Of a DNA stretch of 64,000 bases, positions 44,507 through 54,762 are shown piece by piece. Position 1 is the first letter of the stretch, and every line of letters begins with the position of its first letter. The stretch is from Alphaproteobacteria bacterium. GTDB taxonomy: Bacteria > Pseudomonadota > Alphaproteobacteria > Caulobacterales > Hyphomonadaceae. The translations under genes and the position numbers were made by a program. Below the pieces are notes generated by a model. That model was not told where the DNA came from. It made no database searches and saw only the letters and a list, made by a program, of their open reading frames with translations. The DNA lies in assembly GCA_018969425.1 (NCBI GenBank), contig JAGWYJ010000003.1:89874-153873 (forward strand). The letters run 5' to 3'.

Positions 44507-46057
44507 TTACTGAGCCGAGTGGCTGGCCGAAAGGCCCAGGGCCTCCTTGGTGAGCTGATCAGGACTTGAAACGTCGCCGAACTTCAGAGGAGCCTTCGGG
44601 GCCAGTTTTAAGGACAGCGTTCCGGGCTTCGCGACAAACTCAGCGACAGCGCTCAGAACCTCATCCGCCAGCCCCGCATCAACTCCTGCAGACGACAGAT
44701 CTGCTTTAAGGGCGGTAACTTGATTCACAATATCAGACCGGAGCGACTCAGGGTCTGGCGCTCCCATCAGACCCGACAGATTAAGGAGCCGGCTGACCAG
44801 CGACTTATCAGTGAGCTTCAGGTCAAGATCAACGAGCGTCAGATCGCCAAGGCCGCTGAGATCAGGCTCAAGGCCCGTTGCAAGCGGATCAGCGCCGGCT
44901 GCAGAGATCAGCGACTTCATCGCCGATTGAACTCCCTTGAAACCTCCCGTCAGAGAGAGATCAAACCCGTCCTTGAGTCCCAGGCTGTACTTGGCGAACC
45001 GGGTTGTATCGGTCTTGGGGTCGAATGCGGTTTCTGTCTCGCCATAGAGTTCAAGAGATTGATAGCCGATCATCCCGAGCGCCCCGCCAACCATCGCTCC
45101 CAGCTGTCCCTGAGCGGCGTCAGCCGCAAGAGTGACCGATGCGCGAGGCGCGGTCACCTTCACGGCGACGCCGTCGGAATTTCGGGCGACGGACTGCTCG
45201 AGCTTGGTAGTGGTAAGTTTAAGCCCGGCGGCATCAATATTGACGCCCGTCCAGGAGAGAGAGTCGTACCCAGGATCAATCGGGCTGGTCATAGCCGACA
45301 GCATGGCCTGCTCAAGATTGGACGCGGCGCTTGGATCCATCGCGGATTGAATGCCTGCAACAAGCTGATTTGCGATCGCCCCCGCTCGCAGATTACGAAT
45401 CTCCCCGGTTCCAAAATCAAACGATCCCTTGACCGGAAAACCGGCGCCGGCTTCAGCCGGTACGTCGAAATCGCCCTTTAATCCCGCCAGCGAAAACTTA
45501 CCCACCACTGACTTGTCGAGATCTGCGAACGACAGCTGCTCAAGGGTCATGCTGAATGCGCCCGCGCCGCCGGCGCCGAGCTGAGCCAGATCGCCCTTTA
45601 CCTGAAGACCGCTGAGAGCCGCAGCCCCTAGCCCCCAGGCTTCAAACGCCGGTGCGGGGGCGCCCTGGCCTTCGGAGAACACGGAAGCCAGATAGGCGCC
45701 TGTCGCCGGGTTGAGGTCGCGAAGAGCGACCTCTTTCAATGTCACTTCGAGACCTGGAACGAGCGTCTCCGGCGAGAGACCGGTCAGGACGATGTCGGAT
45801 AGAGTCGGCTTGCCCTCTGGGGTCAGATCTAGGCCGTCAAGAACCATTGTATCGACCCTGAGGCCACCCCCGTCAGCTGACAACACGACATCTTTAAAGG
45901 TAAATTTGTCTCCCGAGGACGATTTTGAGGCATATTTCACCGCTCCGGACTGCCCATCTGCAAGCTTCATTGCTTCGATCGCAGCCGCGGCATCCCGGCC
46001 GTCGGAACAGGCCGCCGTCGCCACCAAGGCTGCGACAGCAATCATACCTCTTCTCAT
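44507..46057 (-). CDS. Large hypothetical lipoprotein
   Basis: A 516-residue lipoprotein (AVAALVATAACSDG lipobox). The mature sequence is beta-rich, with repeated hydrophobic/Gly stretches (PTLSDIVLTGLSPETL, EVTLKEVALRDLNP, DLKLTDKSLVSRLL). I do not recognise a family. It resembles outer-membrane-associated filler or AsmA-like repeats by composition only. It is convergent with the SCO gene and divergent from the SprT-like gene. The start is ATG at 46057 or GTG two codons upstream. Confidence 0.6.
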   Translation of the reverse strand: MRRGMIAVAALVATAACSDGRDAAAAIEAMKLADGQSGAVKYASKSSSGDKFTFKDVVLSADGGGLRVDTMVLDGLDLTPEGKPTLSDIVLTGLSPETLVPGLEVTLKEVALRDLNPATGAYLASVFSEGQGAPAPAFEAWGLGAAALSGLQVKGDLAQLGAGGAGAFSMTLEQLSFADLDKSVVGKFSLAGLKGDFDVPAEAGAGFPVKGSFDFGTGEIRNLRAGAIANQLVAGIQSAMDPSAASNLEQAMLSAMTSPIDPGYDSLSWTGVNIDAAGLKLTTTKLEQSVARNSDGVAVKVTAPRASVTLAADAAQGQLGAMVGGALGMIGYQSLELYGETETAFDPKTDTTRFAKYSLGLKDGFDLSLTGGFKGVQSAMKSLISAAGADPLATGLEPDLSGLGDLTLVDLDLKLTDKSLVSRLLNLSGLMGAPDPESLRSDIVNQVTALKADLSSAGVDAGLADEVLSAVAEFVAKPGTLSLKLAPKAPLKFGDVSSPDQLTKEALGLSASHSAQ

Positions 46058-46118
46058 TTTCACCCGTCCTTGTTGTGTCGTGTTGCCTCAACCCCCGTGG
46101 GCCGCTACCCCTATTAGC

Positions 46119-46844
46119 ATGATCGTATCGGAATCCCACAATCGGGTGTTTCTGCTTGCCAAATCGGGGGCCTCCGTCCCCGTGAGGGTTCACATTGACA
46201 AGCGGGCGAGGCGCGTATCGGTAAGAATTGATCCCCATGCCCGGGAAGCTGTCGCCACCGCGCCAGCTCTCCGCCATGCCCTCGAGGCGATTTCCTTCGC
46301 CTCGGAGCGGGTGGATTGGATTGCGGATCGGCTCGGCTCGCTGCCGAGGCCCGTTCAGTTCAGGCCAGGCGCCTATATACCCCTGCGCGGGGTCATTCAT
46401 CGGCTGAAACAGGCTGAATCTGGTCGGACCGTCCGGCTGGATAAGACAGGTCCGACACCTGTTCTGCTGATTCCTGGCCCGAGAGACGCATTTTCAGACA
46501 GGACACGAGCCTTCTTCAGAACCGCAGCCAGAACAGACTTTGCAGCGAGAGTGGCTGTTCACGCAGAAACCCTGAACGTGTCGCCAAGGTCGATCGCCAT
46601 CAAGGACATGAAATCCCGATGGGGATCCTGCAGCTCTGAAGGGCGTCTCAACTTTTCGTGGCGACTGGTCTGTGCGCCGCCATTTGCGCTCGACTACGTA
46701 GCCGCCCACGAGGTTGCTCATCTGCGGGAAATGAACCATTCATCGCGTTTCTGGCGGCAGGTCTCCAGAACGATGCCGGATTGGGAGGACGCTCGGAAAT
46801 GGCTTCAGGAGCGGGGGTCCGCCCTACAGGCCATAGGCGAATAA
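46119..46844 (+). CDS. SprT/YgjP-like zinc metalloprotease
   Basis: A 241-residue protein of the YgjP/DUF45 type. The zinc-binding HExxH lies in YVAAHEVAHLREMNH, with the conserved upstream KSRWGSCSSEGRLNF and the trailing HSSRFW. The preceding domain (about 1-100) is the YgjP-like N-terminal region. The biological substrate is unknown. The ATG at 46119 has no clear ribosome site and is chosen because it avoids the divergent lipoprotein gene. Confidence 0.85.
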   Translation: MIVSESHNRVFLLAKSGASVPVRVHIDKRARRVSVRIDPHAREAVATAPALRHALEAISFASERVDWIADRLGSLPRPVQFRPGAYIPLRGVIHRLKQAESGRTVRLDKTGPTPVLLIPGPRDAFSDRTRAFFRTAARTDFAARVAVHAETLNVSPRSIAIKDMKSRWGSCSSEGRLNFSWRLVCAPPFALDYVAAHEVAHLREMNHSSRFWRQVSRTMPDWEDARKWLQERGSALQAIGE

Positions 46845-46854
46845 CCCTCCCGAA

Positions 46855-48357
46855 ATGAGGACAGCTCGCCGCTCGAGACGCGGAATGGGAGACCTATCCT
46901 TGACCCAGGATCCTCGAATTCACGTCCGCCGCGCACTCGCGGCATTCGAGGCGCGTGATCGGGACCTGGCCGCAGAACACTTGAGACAGCTTGCACACAG
47001 CAAGCCCGACCTGGGTCCGACGTGGGGGCCTGTCGCCCGCATGTCGAAATCAATCGGAGAGGTGTCGACAGCGCTGACCGCCTACCGCATGTTTATCGAG
47101 GTCGACCCGGACGATCGCGAGCGTCACCTTGAGCTGGGAGATACGCTCGCAGCGACGGGGCGGATGGCTGAAGCGATAGACCTGGCGAATAGCCTGACGC
47201 AGAGATGGCCAGCACATCCAGCGACTCATCACTTCCTCGGCAATACGTTAGCTCAGCTCGGAGAGACCGCCGAAGCTCTTGAGAGTCTCCGCACAGCTAT
47301 TCGGCTTTATCCCATCGCATCCGACAGCTGGCTGACGCTGTCGTCTCTGAAGCGTTTTTCCGTCGACGACCCAGACTTGGCGCATCTTCAGTCCGTCATT
47401 CCCAAAGCGGCTCGGGAAGGCAACCTCGCTCGCGGCACTCTGCTCTATGCCCTAGGAAAGGCGCTCGACGATGCCGGCGACGAAGATAGAGCCTTCAAAA
47501 CGTATGAGGAAGGAGCTCGACTGATCGGGCTGGAGCGCCCGTTCAGCCACGCAGACAACGATGCGCTGCTCGCGGAAACAGCCGCTCGCTTTGATCGGAA
47601 TTTTCTCAAGTCGCTTTCTCAAAGCTCTGTCTCAAGCGACAGACCCATTTTCGTCGTCGGCCTTCCCCGATCCGGCACGACGCTCGTAGAGCAGATCTTC
47701 GCTGCTCACTCAGCCGTTTCAGACGGTGCCGAGGCGGGCGTGTTCAGGCACGCCGCAATGGCCCTTCTGAACTTTCGTCCCTCATCCCTGACAGCCCTCG
47801 ATCGGGATCCACGATGGGGGGGCGACGCCTGGTCGCGTATCGGACATTCCTATCTCCACCTCTTGAACGAACGCTTCGGAAAAGAAGGCAGACTGGTCGA
47901 CAAGACCCTCACACACGCGAAATGGATAGGACCAATCGCTCATATTCTTCCAAACGCCCGCTTTATCTGGATGCGGCGAAACCCCGGCGCGGTTGCGTGG
48001 TCCTGCTTCAAGACGCGATTTGCAACTGGAATAGAGTGGTCCTGGTCTCTCGAGGCTATGGGGCGGCATTTTCGGTTCATGGACCGAATGCATGCCCACT
48101 GGTCTACGGAATTTCCTGATAGACTGCTGACGGTTGATTACGAAAACCTGGTAGCCGAGCCTGACGTCTGGATACCGCGAATTCTTGCGCATGCGGGCCT
48201 GTCTGACGAACCGCAGACCCGGAATTTTCATGAGGTAAAGCGATCCGTCAGGACAGCTAGCTCGTCTCAGGTAAGACAACCGCTATACAATCGGTCCGTT
48301 GACGGCTGGCGGGAATATGAACGACGGCTGGCGCCGTTTTTCGACGCTTACAACTAA
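46855..48357 (+). CDS. TPR-domain sulfotransferase
   Basis: A 500-residue protein. Several tetratricopeptide repeats fill the N-terminal half (about 20-230; HFLGNTLAQLGETAEALESL). The sulfotransferase domain has the 5'-phosphosulfate-binding loop in VVGLPRSGTTLVEQIF (about 266-280) and the 3'-phosphate-binding segment in FIWMRRNPGAVAWSCF. It would transfer sulfate from PAPS to an unknown acceptor. No signal peptide, so cytoplasmic. It is convergent with an Oar-like TonB receptor, a recurrent pairing in related bacteria. Confidence 0.85.
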   Translation: MRTARRSRRGMGDLSLTQDPRIHVRRALAAFEARDRDLAAEHLRQLAHSKPDLGPTWGPVARMSKSIGEVSTALTAYRMFIEVDPDDRERHLELGDTLAATGRMAEAIDLANSLTQRWPAHPATHHFLGNTLAQLGETAEALESLRTAIRLYPIASDSWLTLSSLKRFSVDDPDLAHLQSVIPKAAREGNLARGTLLYALGKALDDAGDEDRAFKTYEEGARLIGLERPFSHADNDALLAETAARFDRNFLKSLSQSSVSSDRPIFVVGLPRSGTTLVEQIFAAHSAVSDGAEAGVFRHAAMALLNFRPSSLTALDRDPRWGGDAWSRIGHSYLHLLNERFGKEGRLVDKTLTHAKWIGPIAHILPNARFIWMRRNPGAVAWSCFKTRFATGIEWSWSLEAMGRHFRFMDRMHAHWSTEFPDRLLTVDYENLVAEPDVWIPRILAHAGLSDEPQTRNFHEVKRSVRTASSSQVRQPLYNRSVDGWREYERRLAPFFDAYN

Positions 48358-48390
48358 GACCAGACTGATCCGTAGGCCCCGACATGCGAA

Positions 48391-48415
48391 GGGCGGCGGG
48401 TAACCCCCGCCGCCC
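48391..48415. terminator. Bidirectional hairpin between the sulfotransferase and a TonB receptor
   Basis: A 10-bp perfect stem (48391-48400 with 48406-48415) with a five-base loop. It lies between two convergent genes and carries no strong T run, so it is a plausible two-way, weak terminator. Confidence 0.5.
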
Positions 48416-48439
48416 CCCTCACTCGTATTACAGCCCTAA

Positions 48440-51400
48440 TCAGAAGCGAGCCGAAAGACCGACGCGCAGTTGACGAGGCGCCTGATAGCTGAGCGGCTTT
48501 CCGTAGTTCGGGTTAAGCGAACCCGGAATGCCGTTCGAGATCTCGCCGAACTCGTTCAGGTCAGTGACAGCCTCACTGTTGAACACGTTGAAGAGATCAA
48601 GCCGCGCCTGCATGTCGAGGGGACCCGCCTCGAAGTTATAGGCGAGCGACAGGTCAAGATTCTTGGTCCAGTCTGACTCCAACTGCGTGCCCCGCGGCGT
48701 AAGCTTGCTGTTGCAGAAGAAGGACGCAGCGCCATAGGCCTGCGCATAGACATCCGTCGGATGATTTCCAATGCACCCGAACTGGCGCGGAGACTGAATG
48801 CGGACATTGGCTCCGATCAGAACGTTGTCGATCGGGGAGTAAGTGCCCCAGAGCTTCAACGTGTGCTCCCGGTGGTTGGGAAGCTTTCCGTTCGCGCCGT
48901 CAGCCAGACCCGGCTGGTCAAAGTCCTGCGTGAGCCCTGCGTCGTCCTGCGCGTTGTCAGACTTCACAGCTCCCTCGTAGTTACCCTCGCTGTTAGCCCA
49001 GGTATAGGACCCCTGCAGGCCCCACTTTCCGTCGAACGCCCGCTCGAAGGTGAACTCAGCCGCGTCATACGTACGGTCAACCTTAGGATAGCCGAGATCG
49101 GCAGCCTTGAGGGTCAGAGTCCTTAACTTGCCAGCCGGATCGCCGAGGATAGGCGTGGTCAGCTGAACCGTCACATCACTGCCCGGATTCGCCAGAACAT
49201 ACTGGTGGAAACCCGAATAGGAAGCGGTCGCTGAGCAATCCGTCGCGCCGCGGCTCTGCGCCAGACAGTACTTATTCACGGCAGCATCGATCGCGATATC
49301 TTCGATGACTTCCTTGAGCTCACGATGAGTAGCGCTCACGCCAAAGGTCCAGTCTCCGAAGCTTCGCTCAGCGCCGAGGGTGAACTCGTCCTCATAGAAC
49401 GGTTCAATGTCACGCTGGACAGCCTGAAGGCCGTTAGGTGTCGAGCCGTTCGCAAAGGTCTGGGTGTCGCGATAGTTGAGTCCCGCCAGCGTGGGATATC
49501 CGTTGGCGTCGACGGCGCTCACCGAATAACGAACCCGATAGAAGCGCTCAGCCCCGCCGAGACGAATGTTGGTGTTGGTGGCGACCGGCAGGAAATAGCG
49601 GCCGAACGAGCCGTAGACTTTGGTCAGACCATCATCCAGCGGGTCCCAGGCGAAGCCGAGACGCGGCCCGAACTGATTGTCCATGGAGATGAAGGTCTCC
49701 CCATTGACGTTCTTGTTCTCGAACGAGTCATATCGCAGGCCGAGCTGGAGGGTCAGGTTCTGGAGAACATCCCAGCTATCCTGAATGTAGTAAGCCTGCT
49801 GCTGGCTCTCGAAGGCCCCGTTATTGAGGTAATAATCCATCCGGTAACGGCCAAGGGTGCCGCCGCCCGACGTCGAGGTTGAGTAGCGCGTCCATATGGC
49901 GGGAATAGTCTGACCGGCAAGCGGGCTGAACGACCCGTCGAGAACGCTGGCCTTGCCTGTAGGTACAAGAATACCTGGGCCGGATCGCTTGTTAATCTGG
50001 GTGGATTCAAGCTTCTCGTTGTCGATACCGAACTTCAGGTGATGCTCGCCAAGGAAGTCGAAACGCAGGTTAGCGTCGATCCGGGCCACTTCGCGCGAAT
50101 CGTAATTGTCGTTCAGGGTCGTGATCGACCAAGGCGGTCCTTTCTCGACGGTGATGCCGCTCGTGATATCGGTCAGCGGAACAATCGAGTTGTTGGACGG
50201 AACGACGATGTCCTCATTCTCGTTCTTACCCCACATGGCGGACACGGTCAGCCAGTCGGTGAAATCGCCGGTATACTTGACGATGTTATTTTTGCTGTTG
50301 GAGGCCGCACTGTAGGACCCGCGGTCCTCGATTTCCTTATTGTCCGACTGATTGACCAGAGCCTTCGTGACCTGATCGATGTCCTCGACATTGATGTACG
50401 TGTACTCGAGACGGTGACCGTCAGCGATGTTCCAGTCGATCTTCGCCGCCATGAATGGCGATTCGTTTTCAACCGAGAAGCGCTGTCCGGTCGCCTGACC
50501 GGCGATTGTAGGACCCGACCGGTTAGTGTCGGATGAGGTGACGTGACGCGCTTCGTAAAGGCCGTAGAAAAACAGCTTGTCCTTGATAATCGGACCGCTG
50601 GCATAGATCGACGCGCTCTGATTGAAGCGCTCATCGAAGCTGTTGATCGCCGTGTAGGTGTCAGGTGACGTGCTGTAGAAATCCTCTGTCGAGGTTTGGG
50701 TAACGATCCCAGCATGGAAGTCATTCGAACCGGACTTCGTGATCGCGTTGATCACCCCGCCGGTCGCTCGTCCGTACTCGGCCTGATAACCGCCGGTCCG
50801 AACCTCGACCGTGTCGTAGAATTCGAACGGAACACGGCTGCCGCCGATGAGGTTTCTGTGGTTCGTGATATTGAGGCCATTCACGATGAACGCGTTTTCC
50901 GCAATCGACGTTCCTGAGATAGACGGCTGCGATCCATAGCCGAACGACGTATCGCCAGGCGCAGTCCCCGGAGCGAGCAGGGCGATATCGGCGATATTGC
51001 GATTGAGCGGGATTTGTTCCGCGACATCGCTCACGTCGACAACGACGCCCCTGTTGGTTCGGTTGAAATCGAGGGTCGCGACCCGCTGGCCCGTGACCAC
51101 AACCACTTCCCCCGCTGCCTGCTGAGCCGGCGGCAGAGAGAAGGTGTAGGACGACGAGCCCAATCTAAGCGGAACATCCGGATCCACCTTCGTGGGCAGA
51201 CCTGCCGTCGCAATTGTGACCGTGTATGAACCGCTGGGAAGGCCGGAGAAGGTGAAGCGGCCCGACGCGTCAGCCGTCGTGGAGCGCTCAAACCCCTGCG
51301 CATTTGAACGCACCGTGACCGCCGAGTTCGAAACTGCCTTGCCGCTGGCATCAACAATACGGCCGTCAAAAATGACCGTCGTATAATCCTGCGCCAGAGC

Positions 51401-51511
51401 CGCGGGCGCGAACGTGGCCAGCCCAGCTCCAACCATCAACGGCGCGCCCAATGCGCTCACGCCGGCAAGCATCGTCCGTGCGAGCAGATGCCCGCGAAGC
51501 TTCGTCTTCAT
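48440..51511 (-). CDS. Oar-like TonB-dependent receptor with carboxypeptidase-regulatory-like domain
   Basis: A 1023-residue outer-membrane barrel. After the signal peptide (ATFAPAALAQ) comes an Ig-like carboxypeptidase-regulatory domain (DGRIVDASGKAV, GRFTFSGLPSGSYTV). A plug follows (GGYQAEYGRATGGVINAITK). The barrel ends LRVGLSARF. This Oar-type layout, without a canonical FecA-like TonB box at the start, is common in alphaproteobacteria. The ligand is unknown. The ATG follows GAGGGG. It is convergent with the TPR-sulfotransferase. Confidence 0.88.
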   Translation of the reverse strand: MKTKLRGHLLARTMLAGVSALGAPLMVGAGLATFAPAALAQDYTTVIFDGRIVDASGKAVSNSAVTVRSNAQGFERSTTADASGRFTFSGLPSGSYTVTIATAGLPTKVDPDVPLRLGSSSYTFSLPPAQQAAGEVVVVTGQRVATLDFNRTNRGVVVDVSDVAEQIPLNRNIADIALLAPGTAPGDTSFGYGSQPSISGTSIAENAFIVNGLNITNHRNLIGGSRVPFEFYDTVEVRTGGYQAEYGRATGGVINAITKSGSNDFHAGIVTQTSTEDFYSTSPDTYTAINSFDERFNQSASIYASGPIIKDKLFFYGLYEARHVTSSDTNRSGPTIAGQATGQRFSVENESPFMAAKIDWNIADGHRLEYTYINVEDIDQVTKALVNQSDNKEIEDRGSYSAASNSKNNIVKYTGDFTDWLTVSAMWGKNENEDIVVPSNNSIVPLTDITSGITVEKGPPWSITTLNDNYDSREVARIDANLRFDFLGEHHLKFGIDNEKLESTQINKRSGPGILVPTGKASVLDGSFSPLAGQTIPAIWTRYSTSTSGGGTLGRYRMDYYLNNGAFESQQQAYYIQDSWDVLQNLTLQLGLRYDSFENKNVNGETFISMDNQFGPRLGFAWDPLDDGLTKVYGSFGRYFLPVATNTNIRLGGAERFYRVRYSVSAVDANGYPTLAGLNYRDTQTFANGSTPNGLQAVQRDIEPFYEDEFTLGAERSFGDWTFGVSATHRELKEVIEDIAIDAAVNKYCLAQSRGATDCSATASYSGFHQYVLANPGSDVTVQLTTPILGDPAGKLRTLTLKAADLGYPKVDRTYDAAEFTFERAFDGKWGLQGSYTWANSEGNYEGAVKSDNAQDDAGLTQDFDQPGLADGANGKLPNHREHTLKLWGTYSPIDNVLIGANVRIQSPRQFGCIGNHPTDVYAQAYGAASFFCNSKLTPRGTQLESDWTKNLDLSLAYNFEAGPLDMQARLDLFNVFNSEAVTDLNEFGEISNGIPGSLNPNYGKPLSYQAPRQLRVGLSARF

Positions 51512-51649
51512 GTATGACCCCTCTTAATTGAGTAACGACACCAGCGTCCCCAGCCAGCGGCGCAAACAACCAATGTGTCGCCACTATTGACCCATGTCAA
51601 TTGAGGGGAACTCGCGATCGCGATCCCACGCCTGCCCGCCTATTTCCCA

Positions 51650-51686
51650 GGAAAAACAAGAAGGGCGGGCCAACGGCCCGCCCTTC
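51650..51686 (-). terminator. Intrinsic terminator after the second TonB receptor
   Basis: A 12-bp stem (51660-51671 with 51675-51686), closed by a three-base loop. On the minus strand it runs into a TTG-TTTTT tract (51652-51659). It separates the two TonB receptor genes. Confidence 0.88.
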
Positions 51687-51717
51687 CTCATTAACTAACT
51701 CGCAGCTCTGATCAGGA

Positions 51718-54700
51718 TCAGAAGCGGAGCGTCGCACCGACGGTGAACCGACGACCCAGAACGTCATAGGTCGACGGGTCCGTGTTCGCCTGAACCGACG
51801 GGCTATAAATCGGCGGCTGCTCGTCCAGAACGTTGTTGATGTTGGCTCGAATGGTCACGTTATCCGTGATGTTCCAAGCACCGATGAGATCGAAGTAACC
51901 GATAGCGGGAATCTCATCGGCCTTGTTGTTGTAGTTGACCATCTCGCCGATATGCTGCCAGCGAGCCCCGACCCGGAAGTCGCCAAACCGGTAATTCGCC
52001 GACGTCATCCACTTCCACTCCGGATAAGCCGAGGCAGTCGCGGCAGCGATCGTCGAGGCGCTGCTGATGAAAGCGCCACCAGGCAGAGGCTGGCTCTCAG
52101 CATTCTCGAGCTTCGTGCCAACCCAAGACAAATCAACCGTCCCCGGTCCGATGTCGTAGGCCCAGTCAACCTGGAAGTCGACGCCCTCAACTCGCGTAGT
52201 GGCGAGGTTCTGGTTCGTGGACTGAGGATTGATGATGCTTCCGCTGAGCGGATCGCGGCTGAACAGAGTGCAGTAGAAGTTCGACGCGCTGTAGGTCGGG
52301 TTCGACGTTCCGTTCGAGTTGTAGCACTGCTGGATCATCAAGTTTGCGGAGATAGTGCCGACCCCATCCTGCAGCTCGATGTTGTAGTAGTCGACCGAGG
52401 CCGACAGACGCTCGAGCAGCGGATTTGAGAACTGGGACTGCCAGACTGCGCCGACAGAGTAGGTCGTTGCTGTCTCTTCCGCGAGATTGGGGTTTCCGCC
52501 CGAGTAACCTGGTACCTGCTGGTTAGTGTAGGTATAAGTATCAATGACGGACGCCGCCACACCCTGAGCAAGGCACAGCGCCTTAACCTGCGCATTGGTG
52601 GTTGCTGCGAGGTTCGTTCCCGACGTGCTGCGGTAACCGCTCCGCACGTCGCACGGATCGCCGCTCTTCTGAGCGGCCCCAGCAGACGAAACAGGCGCGC
52701 CGATGGAGGGGAAGCCAAGGAGCGAGGGCGAGAAGAGCTCGCCGACGGACGGCGCGCGGATCGCACGCTGGTAGCCGCCGCGAAGTCTCACGCCGTCAAC
52801 CACAGTCCAGTCAAGATCTGCTTTATAGGTCGAAAGGTTGCCGACCGTTGAGTAATCAGACTGACGAGCCGCGAGCGTCATATTGAGCTCACGCACAGCC
52901 GGGAGGTCCTTGAGGAGGGGGACAAGCACCTCAACGAAGGCTTCTTTGACATCGACGGTCCCGGCGAGGTTCGCAGACGGGTTAAACCCGGCGATGTCGT
53001 TGCCGGAGAGCGGCGGATTGCCGGTGGCCGACGTCGATGAGGACGCCGCACCCGCGCAAGCGGTTTGAGCCAGCGTCGTTCCGACGTAAGCGGCCGTCGC
53101 GATGCAGGGCTGAACGGAGAGAGCGGCAGATAAGGAACCGTCCGCGAGGAAGGTGAACGAATCCTCACGATAGCTTAGACCCGCAGCGAACCGCACCTCT
53201 CCGGCGGGAAGATCAAATGCCCCGCCCTGAACAGACGCTTCAACGTTTCTCTGCTCGTTGATCGCCAGATTCTTGGAGGTCCGACCGATGTAATCTTTGC
53301 AGGCCTTGGACAGCGTGGTCTGACCATACCAGTCAAAACCGCCGGCGCAGAGCGACGTCCCGCCATTCGTCGCGTTGAGAAGGTTCTGAACCGCAGAACG
53401 GGACACGTTTCCTGTCTGAGTTGTCGTGCGGTCGACCCGACCCAGAGACGCATAGACGTCATAGGTCCAGTCGCTGACGCCGACATCGCCTTTCACGCCA
53501 GTCGTGATCTGGAAGACATCATAGAGCTCGCCCCCGCGACGGGCCCCAAGAGCGACGAAACGCTTATCCAAACGGAAGCTGCCAAGCGGATTTGCACGAG
53601 TGGCGAGAACCGACCGAAGCTCCGCCGGTATGAACGGGTTCGAGACAGGGACGCGGAAACCGGTCGTGCTGGCGGCTGGCGAGGCGGCCAGTTCCTGATA
53701 GGACTCATACTGCGTAAAGAGGAAGTTTCCATAAACAGTCGCGTTGTCATTGATGTCGTAGTCGACCGTAGCGAACGCGTTGTAACGCGTCTGCGGCAGG
53801 ACAAGAAGGTTCAGGGCGCCCGTGTTGTAGGCGAAATCGTTGCTGAACAACGGCCCGGGCCTGCCAAAACCGTCAAAGTCGATACCGCCCGGGCTGACAA
53901 AATCCTTGCGACCAACATACGAGAAGAGCGTATCGTTATTGTTGAAACCGAAGGTGTCGCCGACGCCGGCGCCCGGGACAGCCGCCTGAACTGATGCAAG
54001 GGTGGGGAGGTTATTCGTGTCGAACACGAGGTTGCCGAGCGGGCTGGCGCCCGACGCCCCGGAGATCGACGAGAACGGCCGCGTACCGTTATAAATGTCG
54101 TCACGCCGGTTGTAGGACAGCATAAGCATGGCGCGACCGCGGCCATCCTCAAAATTGCCGCCAGCTGCGAACGAGACAGACTCCGAATTGCCGTCTCCGC
54201 GCTCGGTCTGACCGAACTCCGAGCTGACTTCGAAGCCTTTAAAATCGTCACGAAGAATGAAGTTCACAACACCCGCGATGGCGTCCGAACCATAGGTGGC
54301 CGACGCCCCGCCCGTAATAACCTCAACGCTCTTGACCAGCTGCGAGGGCAGAATGTTGACGTCAACCGTGCCCGAAGCGTTCGACGGAACGACCCGTCGA
54401 CCGTTCATGAGAACGAGAGTCCTGTTCGAGCCAAGGCCGCGAAGCTGAAGGTTGGCCTGCCCGCCGTTTGAAGGGTTGTTGGATGACTGGTTTATCCCAG
54501 GGACGAACTGAGGCATCTGGTTGAGGAGCGTGTCGAGGGTGGTGACCCCTGTCGCCGTCAGATCGTCAGCGTCGACTGTGACGATCGGGCTGTTCGCCAC
54601 ATAATCCTGGCGGGCGATGCGCGACCCGGTGATGACGATGGTCTCACCGTTCTCCGCAGCGGCCGCTTCCTGAGCGAAAGCTGCAGGCGCCATGGCGGCG

Positions 54701-54762
54701 CTCGCAAAGGTTACAAGGAGGGTCGACTGCAGGAGGGAGAGCTTGAAAAGATTAGTCTTCAC
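51718..54762 (-). CDS. TonB-dependent receptor
   Basis: A 1014-residue outer-membrane receptor. After the signal peptide (APAAFAQ) comes a TonB-box-like GETIVITGSRIARQDY and a plug with QLRGLGSNRTLVLMNGRR and YGSDAIAGVVNFILRDDF. The long barrel ends RRFTVGATLRF. The substrate is unassigned. The start is GTG at 54762 with GAAGGGG upstream; the longer frame upstream is not supported. It lies downstream of gyrB in the same direction but is probably a separate unit. Confidence 0.88.
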   Translation of the reverse strand: MKTNLFKLSLLQSTLLVTFASAAMAPAAFAQEAAAAENGETIVITGSRIARQDYVANSPIVTVDADDLTATGVTTLDTLLNQMPQFVPGINQSSNNPSNGGQANLQLRGLGSNRTLVLMNGRRVVPSNASGTVDVNILPSQLVKSVEVITGGASATYGSDAIAGVVNFILRDDFKGFEVSSEFGQTERGDGNSESVSFAAGGNFEDGRGRAMLMLSYNRRDDIYNGTRPFSSISGASGASPLGNLVFDTNNLPTLASVQAAVPGAGVGDTFGFNNNDTLFSYVGRKDFVSPGGIDFDGFGRPGPLFSNDFAYNTGALNLLVLPQTRYNAFATVDYDINDNATVYGNFLFTQYESYQELAASPAASTTGFRVPVSNPFIPAELRSVLATRANPLGSFRLDKRFVALGARRGGELYDVFQITTGVKGDVGVSDWTYDVYASLGRVDRTTTQTGNVSRSAVQNLLNATNGGTSLCAGGFDWYGQTTLSKACKDYIGRTSKNLAINEQRNVEASVQGGAFDLPAGEVRFAAGLSYREDSFTFLADGSLSAALSVQPCIATAAYVGTTLAQTACAGAASSSTSATGNPPLSGNDIAGFNPSANLAGTVDVKEAFVEVLVPLLKDLPAVRELNMTLAARQSDYSTVGNLSTYKADLDWTVVDGVRLRGGYQRAIRAPSVGELFSPSLLGFPSIGAPVSSAGAAQKSGDPCDVRSGYRSTSGTNLAATTNAQVKALCLAQGVAASVIDTYTYTNQQVPGYSGGNPNLAEETATTYSVGAVWQSQFSNPLLERLSASVDYYNIELQDGVGTISANLMIQQCYNSNGTSNPTYSASNFYCTLFSRDPLSGSIINPQSTNQNLATTRVEGVDFQVDWAYDIGPGTVDLSWVGTKLENAESQPLPGGAFISSASTIAAATASAYPEWKWMTSANYRFGDFRVGARWQHIGEMVNYNNKADEIPAIGYFDLIGAWNITDNVTIRANINNVLDEQPPIYSPSVQANTDPSTYDVLGRRFTVGATLRF

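Noticed and set aside
45711..46118. 5' extension of the SprT-like gene by 136 codons
   Set aside because: It would run antisense through the lipoprotein gene; the ATG at 46119 gives the usual N-terminus.
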